DNA of 64,000 bases from RH-AL1 sp050013235 (GCA_050013235.1 JBEKFQ010000010.1:1-64000); one strand, 5' to 3'; shown: positions 1 to 8,605, counted from the stretch's first letter. Notes: generated by a model from the sequence alone, not told the origin. Translations and numbers: made by a program.

Positions 1-96
1 TTCTGGGATTATGTCGGCGCGAGGCTCGGCGCGCCGAACCACGCCGGCATCGCGATGCTGCCCGAAATAATCAAAACCCGCGCCGCGACAGCTTAA
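1..96 (+). CDS. C-terminal end of an unidentified protein (cut by window start)
   Basis: An open frame enters from before base 1 and ends at the TAA at 94-96, giving 31 residues that begin FWDYVGARLG and end TRAATA. Only the tail is visible, so no domain can be assigned. The aromatic FWDYVGxRLG pattern is vaguely reminiscent of transposase C-termini, but this is an impression and not a match I can support. No inverted repeat of an insertion sequence is visible just downstream. Confidence 0.45.
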   Translation, partial: FWDYVGARLGAPNHAGIAMLPEIIKTRAATA

Positions 97-125
97 TCGC
101 CCGGGGTTTTGCCCCTCTTACATTT

Positions 126-168
126 TATCGATCCCAATAGTCTGCAACTTTCGTGGAAAATGCTCTAA
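126..168 (-). repeat. Dispersed hairpin repeat, partial copy R1
   Basis: A degraded partial copy of the dispersed element seen elsewhere in this window. It keeps the segment AGTCTGCAACTTTCGTGG and the terminal TGCTCTAA, but has lost the right-hand hairpin and most of the partner arm. It lies between the truncated upstream gene and the small ORF at 335-598. Confidence 0.55.
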
Positions 169-334
169 GCTCCGCCTGCCCTAAACCATGAGACGGCAAA
201 ACTGAATGGTTTTGATGCGCGAAGGAGCGCCCAAGCCTTAAAAAATCCTTGCCAGCAGCTGTGACAATTCGAGCGATTGGTTTGAGGGGGCGGCAATCCG
301 GCCTCGCTATGGTCTTCCCACATAGGAGACCAAC

Positions 335-598
335 ATGTCATCTTACCTCGTCATTTCCCCTAGCGTTGGCGCCCCGCCCCGCCGTGTCGCCATTCACGAC
401 ATTGCCCGGCTCTTCGCCGGAGAAGAGGAGCAAGACGCGCCGGCCGCCCCGCTTTTGCTTCGCCAACGCCTCGCGGCGGCCTGGCAAAATGCCGTGACGC
501 CGCTGCGCGAGATCGCTCTGTTGCTGCGCGAGGAACAACGCGCGCGGCAAAGGGAGGCCCGGGGAACCGCCGCCGCCTTCCTCTCGCTTGCGCCGTAG
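335..598 (+). CDS. Small hypothetical protein, 87 aa
   Basis: An 87-residue protein, rich in Ala, Arg and Glu, starting MSSYLVISPS. A purine-rich AGGAGACC lies five to eight bases before the ATG, a good ribosome binding site, which is the main reason for calling it. The second half (residues about 38-80) is amphipathic with many Arg, Glu and Leu and is probably one or two long helices. No signal peptide, membrane segment or known domain is recognised. It converges on the rsmB-like gene, with repeat copy R2 between them. A small DNA- or protein-binding protein is possible but not shown. Confidence 0.5.
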   Translation: MSSYLVISPSVGAPPRRVAIHDIARLFAGEEEQDAPAAPLLLRQRLAAAWQNAVTPLREIALLLREEQRARQREARGTAAAFLSLAP

Positions 599-612
599 CG
601 CGATTATCGGCT

Positions 613-679
613 TGTTACTAAGGGGTTAGAGCGCGCCATCGATCGAAAGAGCCTACGGCTTTTTCGCGACATGGTCTAA
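613..679 (-). repeat. Dispersed hairpin repeat R2 (short form), supplies rsmB stop codon
   Basis: Short-form copy, lacking the right-hand hairpin. It contains GGGGTTAGAGCG, ATCGATCGAAAGAGCC and the distal TTTTTCGCGACATGGTCTA. The reverse-strand TAG at 653-655 that terminates the rsmB-like gene lies inside the element, so the last codons of that gene are repeat-derived. Confidence 0.7.
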
Positions 680-1957
680 TTCCGCGATGAAGAAGCCGTC
701 GGTTCCCGTCCGTAAGGGCGAGAGACGTAGACCCGTTCCGCTGGGATCGGCAAAGGGCACCAAGACTTCGAGACCCGCAGCCTTCGCCACCTCTTGCGGC
801 GGGCGCAGCACGAAATCGTCCCGCGACCCCAGGAAATGCGCGACGCGCGCCTCGTTCTCCTCTTGCAGCAGCGAGCAGGTGACGTAAACGATCCGGCCGC
901 CCGGTTTGACGTAAAGCGCGGCCTGCTGGAGCACCTCGTCTTGCTCCTTGATGCGTTGCTCCAAGGCGCCGGGGCGTACGCGCCATTTGGCATCGGGGTT
1001 GCGGCGCCAGGTTCCGGTGCCGGTACAGGGCGCATCGACCAGGACAAGATCGCAGCGCCCCTTGAGATCGTCGAGCGGCGGCACGCCCCTGCGCGGCGCG
1101 CGGAGCTGCACGTTGCGCGCGCCCGATTTGCCGAGCCGGGGATAGAGCCCCATCAAGCGGCGCCCCTCGGTATCGCTGGCGTAGATCTGCCCCCTGTTGT
1201 CCATCATCGCCGCCAGCGCGAGCGTTTTGCCGCCGCCGCCGGCGCAGAGGTCGAGCACCTGCTCGCCAGGTTTGGCGCCCGCCAGAATGGCGGCGAGCTG
1301 AGAGCCCTCGTCCTGGACCTCGACGAGCCCTTTGATGAAGGCGGGTTCGCCGCTCAGGGCCGGGCCGCGACCATCCGGGCCAAGCGGCAGACGCAATCCC
1401 TGCGGCGCATAAAGCGCCGGCGCGGGATCGAGATGGGACAGAGCATTCATCGCCTTCTCCCGCGTCGAGCGCAGCGTATTGACGCGAATGTCGAGCGGCG
1501 CCCTGGCGGCCATGGCCTGCATTTCGACGGCAAGCGTGTCCGGGAACACGGCGGCGAGGCTCTCGCTCAGCCATTCCGGGAAATCGCCCAACACAGCGGG
1601 CGAGGCGGCGGAAAAATCTTGCGCGGTCAGAGCCGCGCGCTCTTGCTCGCTCAACGGCTCCGGCGCATGCGCCTCCCCGTCGCACAGCGCGGCAATCGCC
1701 TCGACATCGAGACCGCGCGCACGCGATAGCGCCCCCAGGACGATGGCGCGCGGCGTCTCCGCGCCCATCAGCCACGCCGACGAGGCCCGGCGCCGCAACG
1801 CGTCGAACACATAGGCCGCGACGGCCGCCCGGTCCTTGGAGCCGGCGAAGCGATGCGCCAGGCCGTAATCCTTCAAGGCCTCGGCCGCCGGGCGGTGGCG
1901 AGCCTCGATATCGGCGAAGACTTCAATGGCCGCCGCGAGCCGTCCGCCGGGGGTCAT
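653..1957 (-). CDS. rsmB: RsmB/NOP-family SAM-dependent RNA (m5C) methyltransferase
   Basis: A 434-residue protein of the RsmB/NOP2 family, which puts a methyl group on C5 of cytosine in rRNA. An N-terminal NusB-like helical region (about residues 1-130) precedes the Rossmann methyltransferase domain. Visible motifs are DLCAGGGGKT (SAM binding), DAPCTGTGT (the PC motif) and VTCSLLQEEN (the TC motif with the catalytic Cys). The start is placed at 1957 because its ATG overlaps the TGA of the upstream MAPEG gene in an ATGA junction; an upstream in-frame start would add 18 residues. The final residues and TAG fall inside repeat R2. In-family target specificity (RsmB versus a NOP2-like paralogue) cannot be read from sequence. 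Confidence 0.88.
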   Translation of the reverse strand: MTPGGRLAAAIEVFADIEARHRPAAEALKDYGLAHRFAGSKDRAAVAAYVFDALRRRASSAWLMGAETPRAIVLGALSRARGLDVEAIAALCDGEAHAPEPLSEQERAALTAQDFSAASPAVLGDFPEWLSESLAAVFPDTLAVEMQAMAARAPLDIRVNTLRSTREKAMNALSHLDPAPALYAPQGLRLPLGPDGRGPALSGEPAFIKGLVEVQDEGSQLAAILAGAKPGEQVLDLCAGGGGKTLALAAMMDNRGQIYASDTEGRRLMGLYPRLGKSGARNVQLRAPRRGVPPLDDLKGRCDLVLVDAPCTGTGTWRRNPDAKWRVRPGALEQRIKEQDEVLQQAALYVKPGGRIVYVTCSLLQEENEARVAHFLGSRDDFVLRPPQEVAKAAGLEVLVPFADPSGTGLRLSPLRTGTDGFFIAELDHVAKKP

Positions 1958-2376
1958 GGCGTGCCCACCAAGACGCCGGAGGCGATCAGGAGCCAGAGAA
2001 CGAGAGTGCAAGCCGCGCTCACGGCGAACAGAGGACCGCGCAGCGAGAGGTTATTGCTGGTGACATGAACGAAGGCATGCGCGATCCGCGCCGCCACGAA
2101 CACCCATTCGATCGCGACAAACAAAGTGCCCGCCTGCCGGACCACGATGGCGAGCACGACGGCGACGAAGAACAGCACCGGCATTTCGAACTGATTGGCA
2201 TAGGCATGGGCATATTGGCGCGCCTTGGGCGGATAAGCCTCGTTGTTCAAAGCCGTTTCGCGCGGAGCCAGTCCCGCCTTTCGCGCCTCCCCACGGCTTT
2301 TCACCATCAAAGCCAGGAGAACGAAGATCAAGCCAACCTCGGCGAAGGCTGGCAACAGGATGGATTGTACGCTCAT
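1954..2376 (-). CDS. MAPEG-family membrane protein, 140 aa
   Basis: A 140-residue integral membrane protein with about four hydrophobic segments, of the MAPEG (membrane-associated eicosanoid/glutathione) type. Characteristic elements are ALNNEAYPPKARQYAHAYANQFE after the first helix (quoted here as separate pieces: ALNNEAYP, then NQFEMPVLFF) and the conserved RIAHAFVHV in the third helix. The start MSVQSILLPAF is preferred over a longer in-frame version, because it begins directly at the first membrane helix. It overlaps the rsmB-like gene by 4 bp (ATGA), so the two are probably co-transcribed. Bacterial family members are mostly uncharacterised; no substrate can be named. Confidence 0.82.
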   Translation of the reverse strand: MSVQSILLPAFAEVGLIFVLLALMVKSRGEARKAGLAPRETALNNEAYPPKARQYAHAYANQFEMPVLFFVAVVLAIVVRQAGTLFVAIEWVFVAARIAHAFVHVTSNNLSLRGPLFAVSAACTLVLWLLIASGVLVGTP

Positions 2377-2562
2377 GGGGTGTCCCGAAATGAAAAGGAC
2401 ACCCTGTGTCGGGGAAAGTGGCGGGAGAGTCAAAGGCCGGAGACGCGTCTTCGCAAAGAACTCCCGTCTAAAGCGCGCCCGCCGGGCTGCCGTTGACACC
2501 ACGCCCGGAGCTTAACGCTCCGAATCCGGTCCAATCCTTATCCGGTGCGGTCTGGGGCTTAT

Positions 2563-4056
2563 TCAAACCCCTGTCGGATAATTCGGGCTCTCCCTCGTAA
2601 TCCCGACATCGTGGACATGGCTTTCGCGCAGGCCCGCCGAGGAAATCCGCACGAATTTCGCGCGCTCCTGGAATTCGGCCACCGTCGCCGCGCCGACATA
2701 GCCCATCGCCGCGCGCAGGCCGCCGGCGAGTTGATGCAGAATCGCACCAGCGGGGCCACGATAGGGCACCTGGCCCTCGACACCCTCTGGGACCAGCTTC
2801 AGGCTGTCGCGAATGTCCTGCTGGAAATAACGGTCCGCCGAGCCCAGCGCCATGGCACCGACCGAGCCCATGCCGCGGTAGGATTTGAACGAGCGGCCCT
2901 GATAGAGATAGACCTCGCCGGGGCTCTCGTCCGTGCCCGCCAGCAACGAGCCGATCATGACGCTATCGGCGCCGGCCGCCACCGCCTTGGCGAAATCGCC
3001 GGAATATTTGATTCCGCCATCCGCGATCACGGGAACATTGGCCTCCCGCGCCGCGCGGGCGGATTCCATGATGGCGGTCAACTGCGGCACGCCGACGCCC
3101 GCGACGATCCGCGTCGTGCAGATCGAGCCCGGCCCGATGCCAACCTTGATGGCGTCCGCGCCGGCATCGATCAGCGCCTTGGTGCCGTCGTAAGTCGCGA
3201 CATTGCCCGCGATCAGCGACACCCGGTTGGAGACGCGCTTGATCCGCATGACTTGATCGAGCACCTGCTGGGAATGCCCGTGCGCCGTATCGATCACGAG
3301 ACAATCGACGCCGGCATCGATCAGCATCAAGGCGCGCTCGTAACCTTTATCTCCTACCGTCGAGGCGGCGGCGACGCGCAAGCGGCCCTCGCCATCTTTA
3401 CAAGCACTAGGGTGCTGCGTCGCTTTTTCGATATCCTTGACGGTGAGCAGGCCGATGCAGCGGAACTCTTCGTCGACCACGAGCAGTTTTTCCAGCCGGT
3501 GCTGGTGCAGCAAGTGGCGAGCCTCCTCCTTGCTGACGCCCTCGCGCACGGTGATGACGTTTTTCGTCATCAGCTCCCGGACGGGTTGATTGGGGTTTTC
3601 GGCAAAACGCACGTCGCGGTTGGTGAGAATGCCGACGAGCTTGGTCGGCGTGCCCGGCGCCGCCCCCCGCTCGACCACCGGAAATCCCGAGATGCCGTGG
3701 CGCTTCATCAAGGCCAAGGCATCGGCCAAGGTCTCGTCGGGGTAGATGGTGATGGGGTTGACCACCATGCCGCTCTCGTAGCGCTTGACCTTGCGCACCT
3801 CCTCGGCCTGGACGTCGGGATCCAGATTGCGGTGGATCACGCCGATCCCGCCGGCCTGCGCCATCGCAATGGCGAGCCCCGATTCGGTCACCGTGTCCAT
3901 GGCCGAGGAGATGATCGGCAGGTTGAGGGTGATGGAGGCGGAAAGGCGGGTGGAGAGATCGACACCGCTGGGCATAACCGTGGAATGGCCTGGCAAAAGC
4001 AGGACATCGTCGAAGGTCAGCGCTTCCTCGATCGGCGAGCGGATAATCGTGGCCAT
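2563..4056 (-). CDS. guaB: Inosine-5'-monophosphate dehydrogenase
   Basis: IMP dehydrogenase, 497 residues, oxidises IMP to XMP with NAD+, the first committed step of GMP synthesis. The TIM barrel begins with ALTFDDVLLLPG and is interrupted by two CBS domains (about residues 95-215). The catalytic loop GPGSICTTRIVAGVGVPQ contains the active-site Cys, and the flap region contains YRGMGSVGAM. Start at 4056 (MATIIRS) follows a clear AAGGAG seven bases upstream; a longer frame adds 14 residues without support. Full length and normal. It is divergent from the MFS gene, so the roughly 240 bp between them must hold both promoters. Confidence 0.97.
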   Translation of the reverse strand: MATIIRSPIEEALTFDDVLLLPGHSTVMPSGVDLSTRLSASITLNLPIISSAMDTVTESGLAIAMAQAGGIGVIHRNLDPDVQAEEVRKVKRYESGMVVNPITIYPDETLADALALMKRHGISGFPVVERGAAPGTPTKLVGILTNRDVRFAENPNQPVRELMTKNVITVREGVSKEEARHLLHQHRLEKLLVVDEEFRCIGLLTVKDIEKATQHPSACKDGEGRLRVAAASTVGDKGYERALMLIDAGVDCLVIDTAHGHSQQVLDQVMRIKRVSNRVSLIAGNVATYDGTKALIDAGADAIKVGIGPGSICTTRIVAGVGVPQLTAIMESARAAREANVPVIADGGIKYSGDFAKAVAAGADSVMIGSLLAGTDESPGEVYLYQGRSFKSYRGMGSVGAMALGSADRYFQQDIRDSLKLVPEGVEGQVPYRGPAGAILHQLAGGLRAAMGYVGAATVAEFQERAKFVRISSAGLRESHVHDVGITRESPNYPTGV

Positions 4057-4308
4057 TAGCCAACTCCTTGCATTCGGCGAGGTTTTGAGGCCTGGCACGG
4101 GACGGTCCGGGAAACATCTCGTCCCCGGTTAAGTTGGCAGTGGCTGATATCATGATCGTGACGGCGCGCAAACCCATCCCCGTCGATTTGATGCTGGCAA
4201 GTTGGGCACGCCTCATTTAATCGGTGATGCCTATTTGGCGCACATGGACTGCTTGCCCTGTCCGCCGCGCCACGCCCCGGAGGTCCGCCGCTGTTCCCGC
4301 GCTATGCC

Positions 4309-5724
4309 TTGACCGCCATGATCGTCGCTTGCGCGCTTTTCATGGAAAATCTCGACGGCACGGTGATTTCGACCTCGCTGCCCGCCATTGCGCTCGACCT
4401 GCACGAAGACCCGATTGCGCTCAAGCTGGCGCTGACCTCCTATCTCCTCTCGCTGGCGGTGTTCATCCCCGCGAGCGGCTGGGTCGCGGACAAGTTCGGC
4501 ACGCGCACCGTGTTCCGGATGGCGATCGCGGTCTTCACCTTGGGCTCGATCCTCTGCGGCCTTTCGAATTCCTTGCTGGGTTTCGTGCTCGCCCGCATCG
4601 TCCAAGGCGCCGGCGGCGCGATGATGGTGCCGGTCGGGCGGTTGCTGTTGCTCCGCTCCGTGGAGCGGCACAATCTCGTGCGCGCCATGGCCTATCTCAC
4701 CTTGCCCGCCCTACTCGGCCCGATGATCGGCCCGCCGGTCGGCGGCTTCATCACCACTTATTTCCAGTGGCGCTATATTTTTTGGATCAACGTCCCCATC
4801 GGCGTCTTGGGGATCACGCTGGTGTCTTTGTTCATTCAAGATTTCCGCGAGACGGATGTCCGTCCGCTCGACATCAGGGGCTTTTTCCTGTCGGCTGTGG
4901 GGCTGTCCTGCGTGGTCTTCGGCCTGACGATCCTAGGGCGCGGCTTTCTGCCGCCCCAGCAGACGCTCCTGCTCATTGGCTTCGGGGCGGCGGTGCTGGC
5001 CGTCTATGTGGTTCACGCCCGCCGGACGGTGGCGCCGATCATCGATCTCTCCCTGCTGAAGCTCACGACCTTCCGGGTCAGCGTCACCGGCGGTTCGCTG
5101 TTTCGCATCGGCATCGGAGCGACGCCGCTACTGCTGCCACTGATGTTGCAGTTGAGCTTCGGCATGAACCCGCTGCAATCGGGTCTCACGACCTTTGTCG
5201 CGGCGGCCGGCGCCATGGCGATGAAGGCGACCGCCGTGCCGATCCTCAATAGGCTGGGTTTCAAGCGCGTTCTCGTCGTCAACGCCCTGGTGGGGGCTGC
5301 CTTTATCGGCATCAACGGCCTTTTCACGCCGGCGACGCCCAGCGCCCTGATGCTGACGATCCTGCTGATTGGCGGCTATTTCCGTTCGCTGGAATTTACG
5401 GGCATCAACGCCATCGCTTATGCCGATATCGAGCATGACCGGCTCAGCCGCGCCGTGAGCTTCGTCTCGGTGGCGCAACAGCTCTCGATCAGCATCGGCG
5501 TGGCTTTGGGCGCCGGCGTCGTCCAAGCCTTGCGCGATTCCCACGGCGGGGAGCTGCGTCTAGGCGATTTCCACTGGGCCTTCGCCGCCGTCGCGCTGAT
5601 GTCGGCGTTATCGGCGCTGAGTTTCCTGAAACTGCCCGCCAATGCGGGAGCGTCGCTTTACAAGCGCGCGCCGGGCGCGCCCGTGGTCGAGGTGGTGGAG
5701 GAAGTCAAACCGGGGGCGGCTTAG
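4309..5724 (+). CDS. DHA2-family MFS drug/solute exporter (14 TM type)
   Basis: A 471-residue major facilitator of the DHA2 (EmrB/QacA-like) type: proton-driven efflux across the inner membrane. The first helix carries FMENLDGTVISTSLPAI, the typical DHA2 motif D1 region, followed by WVADKFGTRTVF (motif A) and RIVQGAGGAMMVPVGR (motif C region). About 14 hydrophobic segments are visible. The start is uncertain: the TTG at 4309 has no ribosome binding site, whereas a CTG at 4291 lies seven bases after GGAGG (4279-4283) and would give the N-terminus MFPRYALTAM. The 3' end overlaps convergent rlmE by 4 bp. Substrate unknown. Confidence 0.9.
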   Translation: MTAMIVACALFMENLDGTVISTSLPAIALDLHEDPIALKLALTSYLLSLAVFIPASGWVADKFGTRTVFRMAIAVFTLGSILCGLSNSLLGFVLARIVQGAGGAMMVPVGRLLLLRSVERHNLVRAMAYLTLPALLGPMIGPPVGGFITTYFQWRYIFWINVPIGVLGITLVSLFIQDFRETDVRPLDIRGFFLSAVGLSCVVFGLTILGRGFLPPQQTLLLIGFGAAVLAVYVVHARRTVAPIIDLSLLKLTTFRVSVTGGSLFRIGIGATPLLLPLMLQLSFGMNPLQSGLTTFVAAAGAMAMKATAVPILNRLGFKRVLVVNALVGAAFIGINGLFTPATPSALMLTILLIGGYFRSLEFTGINAIAYADIEHDRLSRAVSFVSVAQQLSISIGVALGAGVVQALRDSHGGELRLGDFHWAFAAVALMSALSALSFLKLPANAGASLYKRAPGAPVVEVVEEVKPGAA

Positions 5725-6473
5725 CCCACCCGCGGGTCCCACTCCCCCGAAGGCTCCTCCGCATCCCGCGATTCCTGCTTGCGCAGCGCGCCCCGGAATC
5801 CCTTGGCGAGGACGTAGAGTTCGGCGGAACCGGCGCGGCTTGCTTCCGGCTTCACGTGGTGGACCGAAGCGAAATTCGTCTTCAGCCGCGCCAGAAGATC
5901 GTTCTCGGTGCCGCCCTGGAACACCTTGGCCAGAAACGCCCCGCCGTCGCTCAAGACCTCGCAGGCGAAATCGGCGGCGAGTTCGGCCATGGCGATGATG
6001 CGCAGATGGTCGGTCTTCTTGTGGCCCGTCGTATTCGCAGCCATGTCGGAAAGCACGAGATCGGCCTGGCCGCCGAGCATTTCCTTCAAGCGGTCCGGCG
6101 CATCCGGCTGCATGAAGTCGAGCACCGCGAAATCCACGCCAGCCAGCGGGTCGATGGGGAGGAGATCGATCCCGACGATCTTGCCCCGGCCCTTGCCCGC
6201 GCCGATCTTCTTGGCGGCGATCTGCGACCATCCCCCCGGCGCGGCGCCGAGATCGAGGATGCGCTGGCCCGGCTTCAAGATGTGATAGCGCTGGTCGATC
6301 TCGAGCAGCTTATAGGCCGCGCGCGAGCGGTAGCCGTCTTTCTTGGCCTGGGCGACATAGGGGTCGTTGAGCTGCCGCTCCAGCCAAAGCGTGGACGCAA
6401 GCGAGCGTTTCCGCGCGGTCTTCACCCGGATTTTTAGTTCGCCGCGCGGCTTTTCCCCGGCCGGCCCGCTCAT
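5721..6473 (-). CDS. rlmE: 23S rRNA (uridine-2'-O)-methyltransferase RlmE (FtsJ)
   Basis: A 250-residue FtsJ/RrmJ-family enzyme that 2'-O-methylates U2552 in the A-loop of 23S rRNA. After a basic N-terminal tail come GYRSRAAYKLLEID (catalytic Lys), the SAM motif LDLGAAPGGWSQ, LSDMAANTTGH (catalytic Asp) and FLAKVFQGG (catalytic Lys). Compared with the E. coli protein (209 aa) it has extra basic residues at the N-terminus and an acidic tail at the C-terminus, which is common in alphaproteobacteria. AAGGA lies six bases before the ATG. Alphaproteobacterial rlmE often follows ppx/gppA; here a toxin-antitoxin pair sits between the two. Confidence 0.95.
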   Translation of the reverse strand: MSGPAGEKPRGELKIRVKTARKRSLASTLWLERQLNDPYVAQAKKDGYRSRAAYKLLEIDQRYHILKPGQRILDLGAAPGGWSQIAAKKIGAGKGRGKIVGIDLLPIDPLAGVDFAVLDFMQPDAPDRLKEMLGGQADLVLSDMAANTTGHKKTDHLRIIAMAELAADFACEVLSDGGAFLAKVFQGGTENDLLARLKTNFASVHHVKPEASRAGSAELYVLAKGFRGALRKQESRDAEEPSGEWDPRVG

Positions 6474-6520
6474 ACGTGGTCCTTATTCATGGTGGTGACC
6501 CTTACATCATGCGCGGGGAT

Positions 6521-7069
6521 TCACAAACCGGACGCCACTTCTTGCGACCTAAGAGCTTTGCCAAGCTTCTGGATCTTGACGAGATCGAGGGCGAAAGTCG
6601 GTGTCTCCACAGGCAGGCGCGAAAAACCGTGGTGGAGATAGAAGGCTTCGGCGGCAGGCGAAATCGCGTGGACGATCAGGAGCCGGGCCGAAACTTCGCT
6701 GGACGCCAATAACGCGCGGCGCAGGACATCGGCCAAGAGAGCCCGCCCCAAACCTTTTCCTTGCAATGTCCGGTCAATCGCCAACCGTCCGAGTACGACA
6801 GCCGGAATATGCTTCGGCATGTTCCGGCGCATGGCACCCGTCGCGTCCTGCGCGAGGATTTGTCCCATGCTCAAGGCAAAATAGCCGGCGATTTTTAGCG
6901 AACCCACCGGGCAGACGACGTAAGTCCGGCTTGCGGCAAGTTGTAGATTATTCCACGCGCGGTCACGCAGCCAATCGTCGAGCACAGGCTCCCCGGACTC
7001 GAAGGCCGACCCGTCATGCGCCTCGGTTAAAAGGACGAGAGCGGCGAAGAGAGCTTTGGCCTCAGTCAC
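6521..7069 (-). CDS. GNAT-family acetyltransferase, TacT-type toxin
   Basis: A 182-residue GNAT acetyltransferase resembling TacT toxins, which acetylate the amino group of charged tRNAs and so block translation. The fold is recognised by DWLRDRAWNN near the N-terminus, the strand IAGYFALSMG and the acetyl-CoA loop RTLQGKGLGRALLADVL (Q/RxxGxG/A). YLHHGFSRLP near the end is the conserved C-terminal strand region. It starts with GTG and overlaps the upstream DUF1778 gene by 8 bp, which fits translational coupling in a two-gene antitoxin-toxin operon. The pair sits between rlmE and ppx/gppA. Confidence 0.86.
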   Translation of the reverse strand: MTEAKALFAALVLLTEAHDGSAFESGEPVLDDWLRDRAWNNLQLAASRTYVVCPVGSLKIAGYFALSMGQILAQDATGAMRRNMPKHIPAVVLGRLAIDRTLQGKGLGRALLADVLRRALLASSEVSARLLIVHAISPAAEAFYLHHGFSRLPVETPTFALDLVKIQKLGKALRSQEVASGL

Positions 7070-7352
7070 TTTGCCAAGGCGTCTTGGCTTGCAGGAGGCG
7101 CTTCATGCCCGCTGTCTCGGCCGGCGTGGCCGCTTGATCCATCCAATCCATGACCGTTTGGAAGGTTTTGGCATCGGCATAGATGGTGGATTGATCGAGC
7201 AGAATATTTTTGGCCTCTTTGAGCGCCGACGCCAACATGAACTGAGAGCGGTTCAAGCCGGCAAGCTCCGCCGCCTGGTCGATCAGATTCTTGTCCTGCG
7301 CGCGGGCCCGCAGGTGAATGTTGACCTCGGCGGTTGTCGAATGCTGTTCCAT
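7062..7352 (-). CDS. DUF1778 ribbon-helix-helix antitoxin (TacA-type)
   Basis: A 96-residue (102 if the TTG at 7370 is used) DUF1778 protein: an N-terminal ribbon-helix-helix (EVNIHLRARAQDKNLIDQAA, then LNRSQFMLAS) for DNA binding and a C-terminal tail that would wrap and neutralise the GNAT toxin. LLDQ in the middle is a typical DUF1778 signature. ATG at 7352 is chosen because it matches family N-termini, but neither start has a strong ribosome binding site. An inverted repeat GTGTTG/CAACAC lies immediately upstream and is a natural candidate for autorepression. Confidence 0.85.
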   Translation of the reverse strand: MEQHSTTAEVNIHLRARAQDKNLIDQAAELAGLNRSQFMLASALKEAKNILLDQSTIYADAKTFQTVMDWMDQAATPAETAGMKRLLQAKTPWQSD

Positions 7353-7371
7353 CGATTGAAAATGGTGCAAT

Positions 7372-7390
7372 GTGTTGCGGTTGTCAACAC
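7372..7390. promoter_or_regulatory. Inverted repeat, candidate operator of the TacA/TacT pair
   Basis: GTGTTG (7372-7377) and CAACAC (7385-7390) form a perfect 6-bp inverted repeat with a 7-bp centre, 20 bp upstream of the antitoxin ATG. On the reverse strand it contains a TTGACA. Ribbon-helix-helix antitoxins usually bind such palindromes in their own promoters; that this one does is inference. Confidence 0.45.
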
Positions 7391-7465
7391 AGAGACCGAA
7401 ACACGGAAGCCGTTATAATTGCGGAGGCAATTTATATGTGCTTGCCCGCTATATGTATTTGTCCT

Positions 7466-8605
7466 TCACACCCCCCGCGACCAAATCCGGTCCGCCGTCA
7501 TCATCTGCATGAGGATCCCCTCGCGTAGGCCTCGATCGGCGATGCGCACGCGCTCCGTCGGAAACGCCCGGCGGATGGCTTCGAAAATGGCGCAGCCGGC
7601 CAGGACGAGATCGGCGCGGTCGGGGCCGATGCAGCCGTTGGCGGCGCGCTCCTCAAAGGACATGGCGCGCATGGCCCGGATGGCGCCGGTGACTTCCGCG
7701 CCGCTCATCCAGAGACCATCGACCTTGCGCCGGTCGTAGCGTTGCAGCGCGAGAAAGACGCCGGCGATCGTCGTCACCGTGCCGGAGGTGCCCAATAGGT
7801 GGAACCGGGCGCAGCGCGGCGCGCCGGTGACTTGCGCCACGAAAGGCTCCAGCGCCTGGGAGACATGAGACACCATCGTGTCGAAGGTTTCGTCCGTCAC
7901 GGCCTCGCCGCCAAAACGTTCGGCCAGAGTGACGACGCCAAATTTCATCGATTCCCAGGCCCGGACTCGCTCGCGCAAGGGGCCATCCTCGCGGCGATGG
8001 CTATGGCCGTGCTTGGCGGGATCGCGGTCTAGCCACACGATCTCCGAGGAGCCACCGCCGATGTCGAACAACACGATCCCCTCCGCCTCGGGGTCGGCCA
8101 GACCGGCACAGCCGGCCGTGGCAAGAAAGGCCTCGGTCTCGCGGTCGATAATTTCGAGCGACAGGCCGGTGGCCTCGCGCACGCGGGCGAGAAATTCGGC
8201 GCTGTTGTCCGCCGCGCGGCAGGCTTCCGTCGCGATCAGCCGCGCGCGGGAGACATGACGCGCCTGCATTCTGTCGCCGCATACTTTGAGGGCCGCCACG
8301 GTGCGGGCCATCGCGTCCTCGCTGAGCCGGCCGGTCCGCGCGACCCCTTCGCCCAGCCGGACGATCCGGCAAAAACTATCGACGATCCGGAATCCAGCGG
8401 CATCCAGCCCCGGCGCGGGCTGGCGCGCGATCAGCAGGCGGCAATTATTGGTGCCGAGATCGAGCGCGGCATAAACAGGGCCTTTGCGCGGAACGGCGAC
8501 AGCCTCCGTCCCGGACGAAAACCCCGTGGGCTCCTTGCGGGCAGCCTCCCTTGGGAAACCCGATGCCGGATCGGCATATACGGCCCCCCAGCCAGCCCGG
8601 TCCAT
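7466..8605 (-). CDS. ppx: Ppx/GppA-family exopolyphosphatase/pppGpp phosphohydrolase
   Basis: A 379-residue member of the actin-like Ppx/GppA family, which hydrolyses polyphosphate and/or pppGpp. VYAALDLGTNNCRLLIA is the first phosphate-binding loop and VLFDIGGGSSEIVWLD the second; the catalytic Glu lies in ATEACRAADNS. The protein ends after the two actin-like subdomains and lacks the HD-type C-terminal domain of long forms, as is normal for the short alphaproteobacterial proteins. About 40 low-complexity residues precede the domain. GGGGAG stands seven bases before the ATG at 8605. In many relatives rlmE follows directly; here the antitoxin-toxin pair is inserted between them. Confidence 0.9.
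   Translation of the reverse strand: MDRAGWGAVYADPASGFPREAARKEPTGFSSGTEAVAVPRKGPVYAALDLGTNNCRLLIARQPAPGLDAAGFRIVDSFCRIVRLGEGVARTGRLSEDAMARTVAALKVCGDRMQARHVSRARLIATEACRAADNSAEFLARVREATGLSLEIIDRETEAFLATAGCAGLADPEAEGIVLFDIGGGSSEIVWLDRDPAKHGHSHRREDGPLRERVRAWESMKFGVVTLAERFGGEAVTDETFDTMVSHVSQALEPFVAQVTGAPRCARFHLLGTSGTVTTIAGVFLALQRYDRRKVDGLWMSGAEVTGAIRAMRAMSFEERAANGCIGPDRADLVLAGCAIFEAIRRAFPTERVRIADRGLREGILMQMMTADRIWSRGV

Noticed and set aside
1..96. Insertion-sequence end at the window start
   Set aside because: Only 31 residues visible and no terminal inverted repeat found; identity cannot be supported.
2545..4059. Long open frame on the plus strand opposite guaB
   Set aside because: Arg/His-rich translation without family features; the reverse strand encodes a complete guaB with catalytic motifs.
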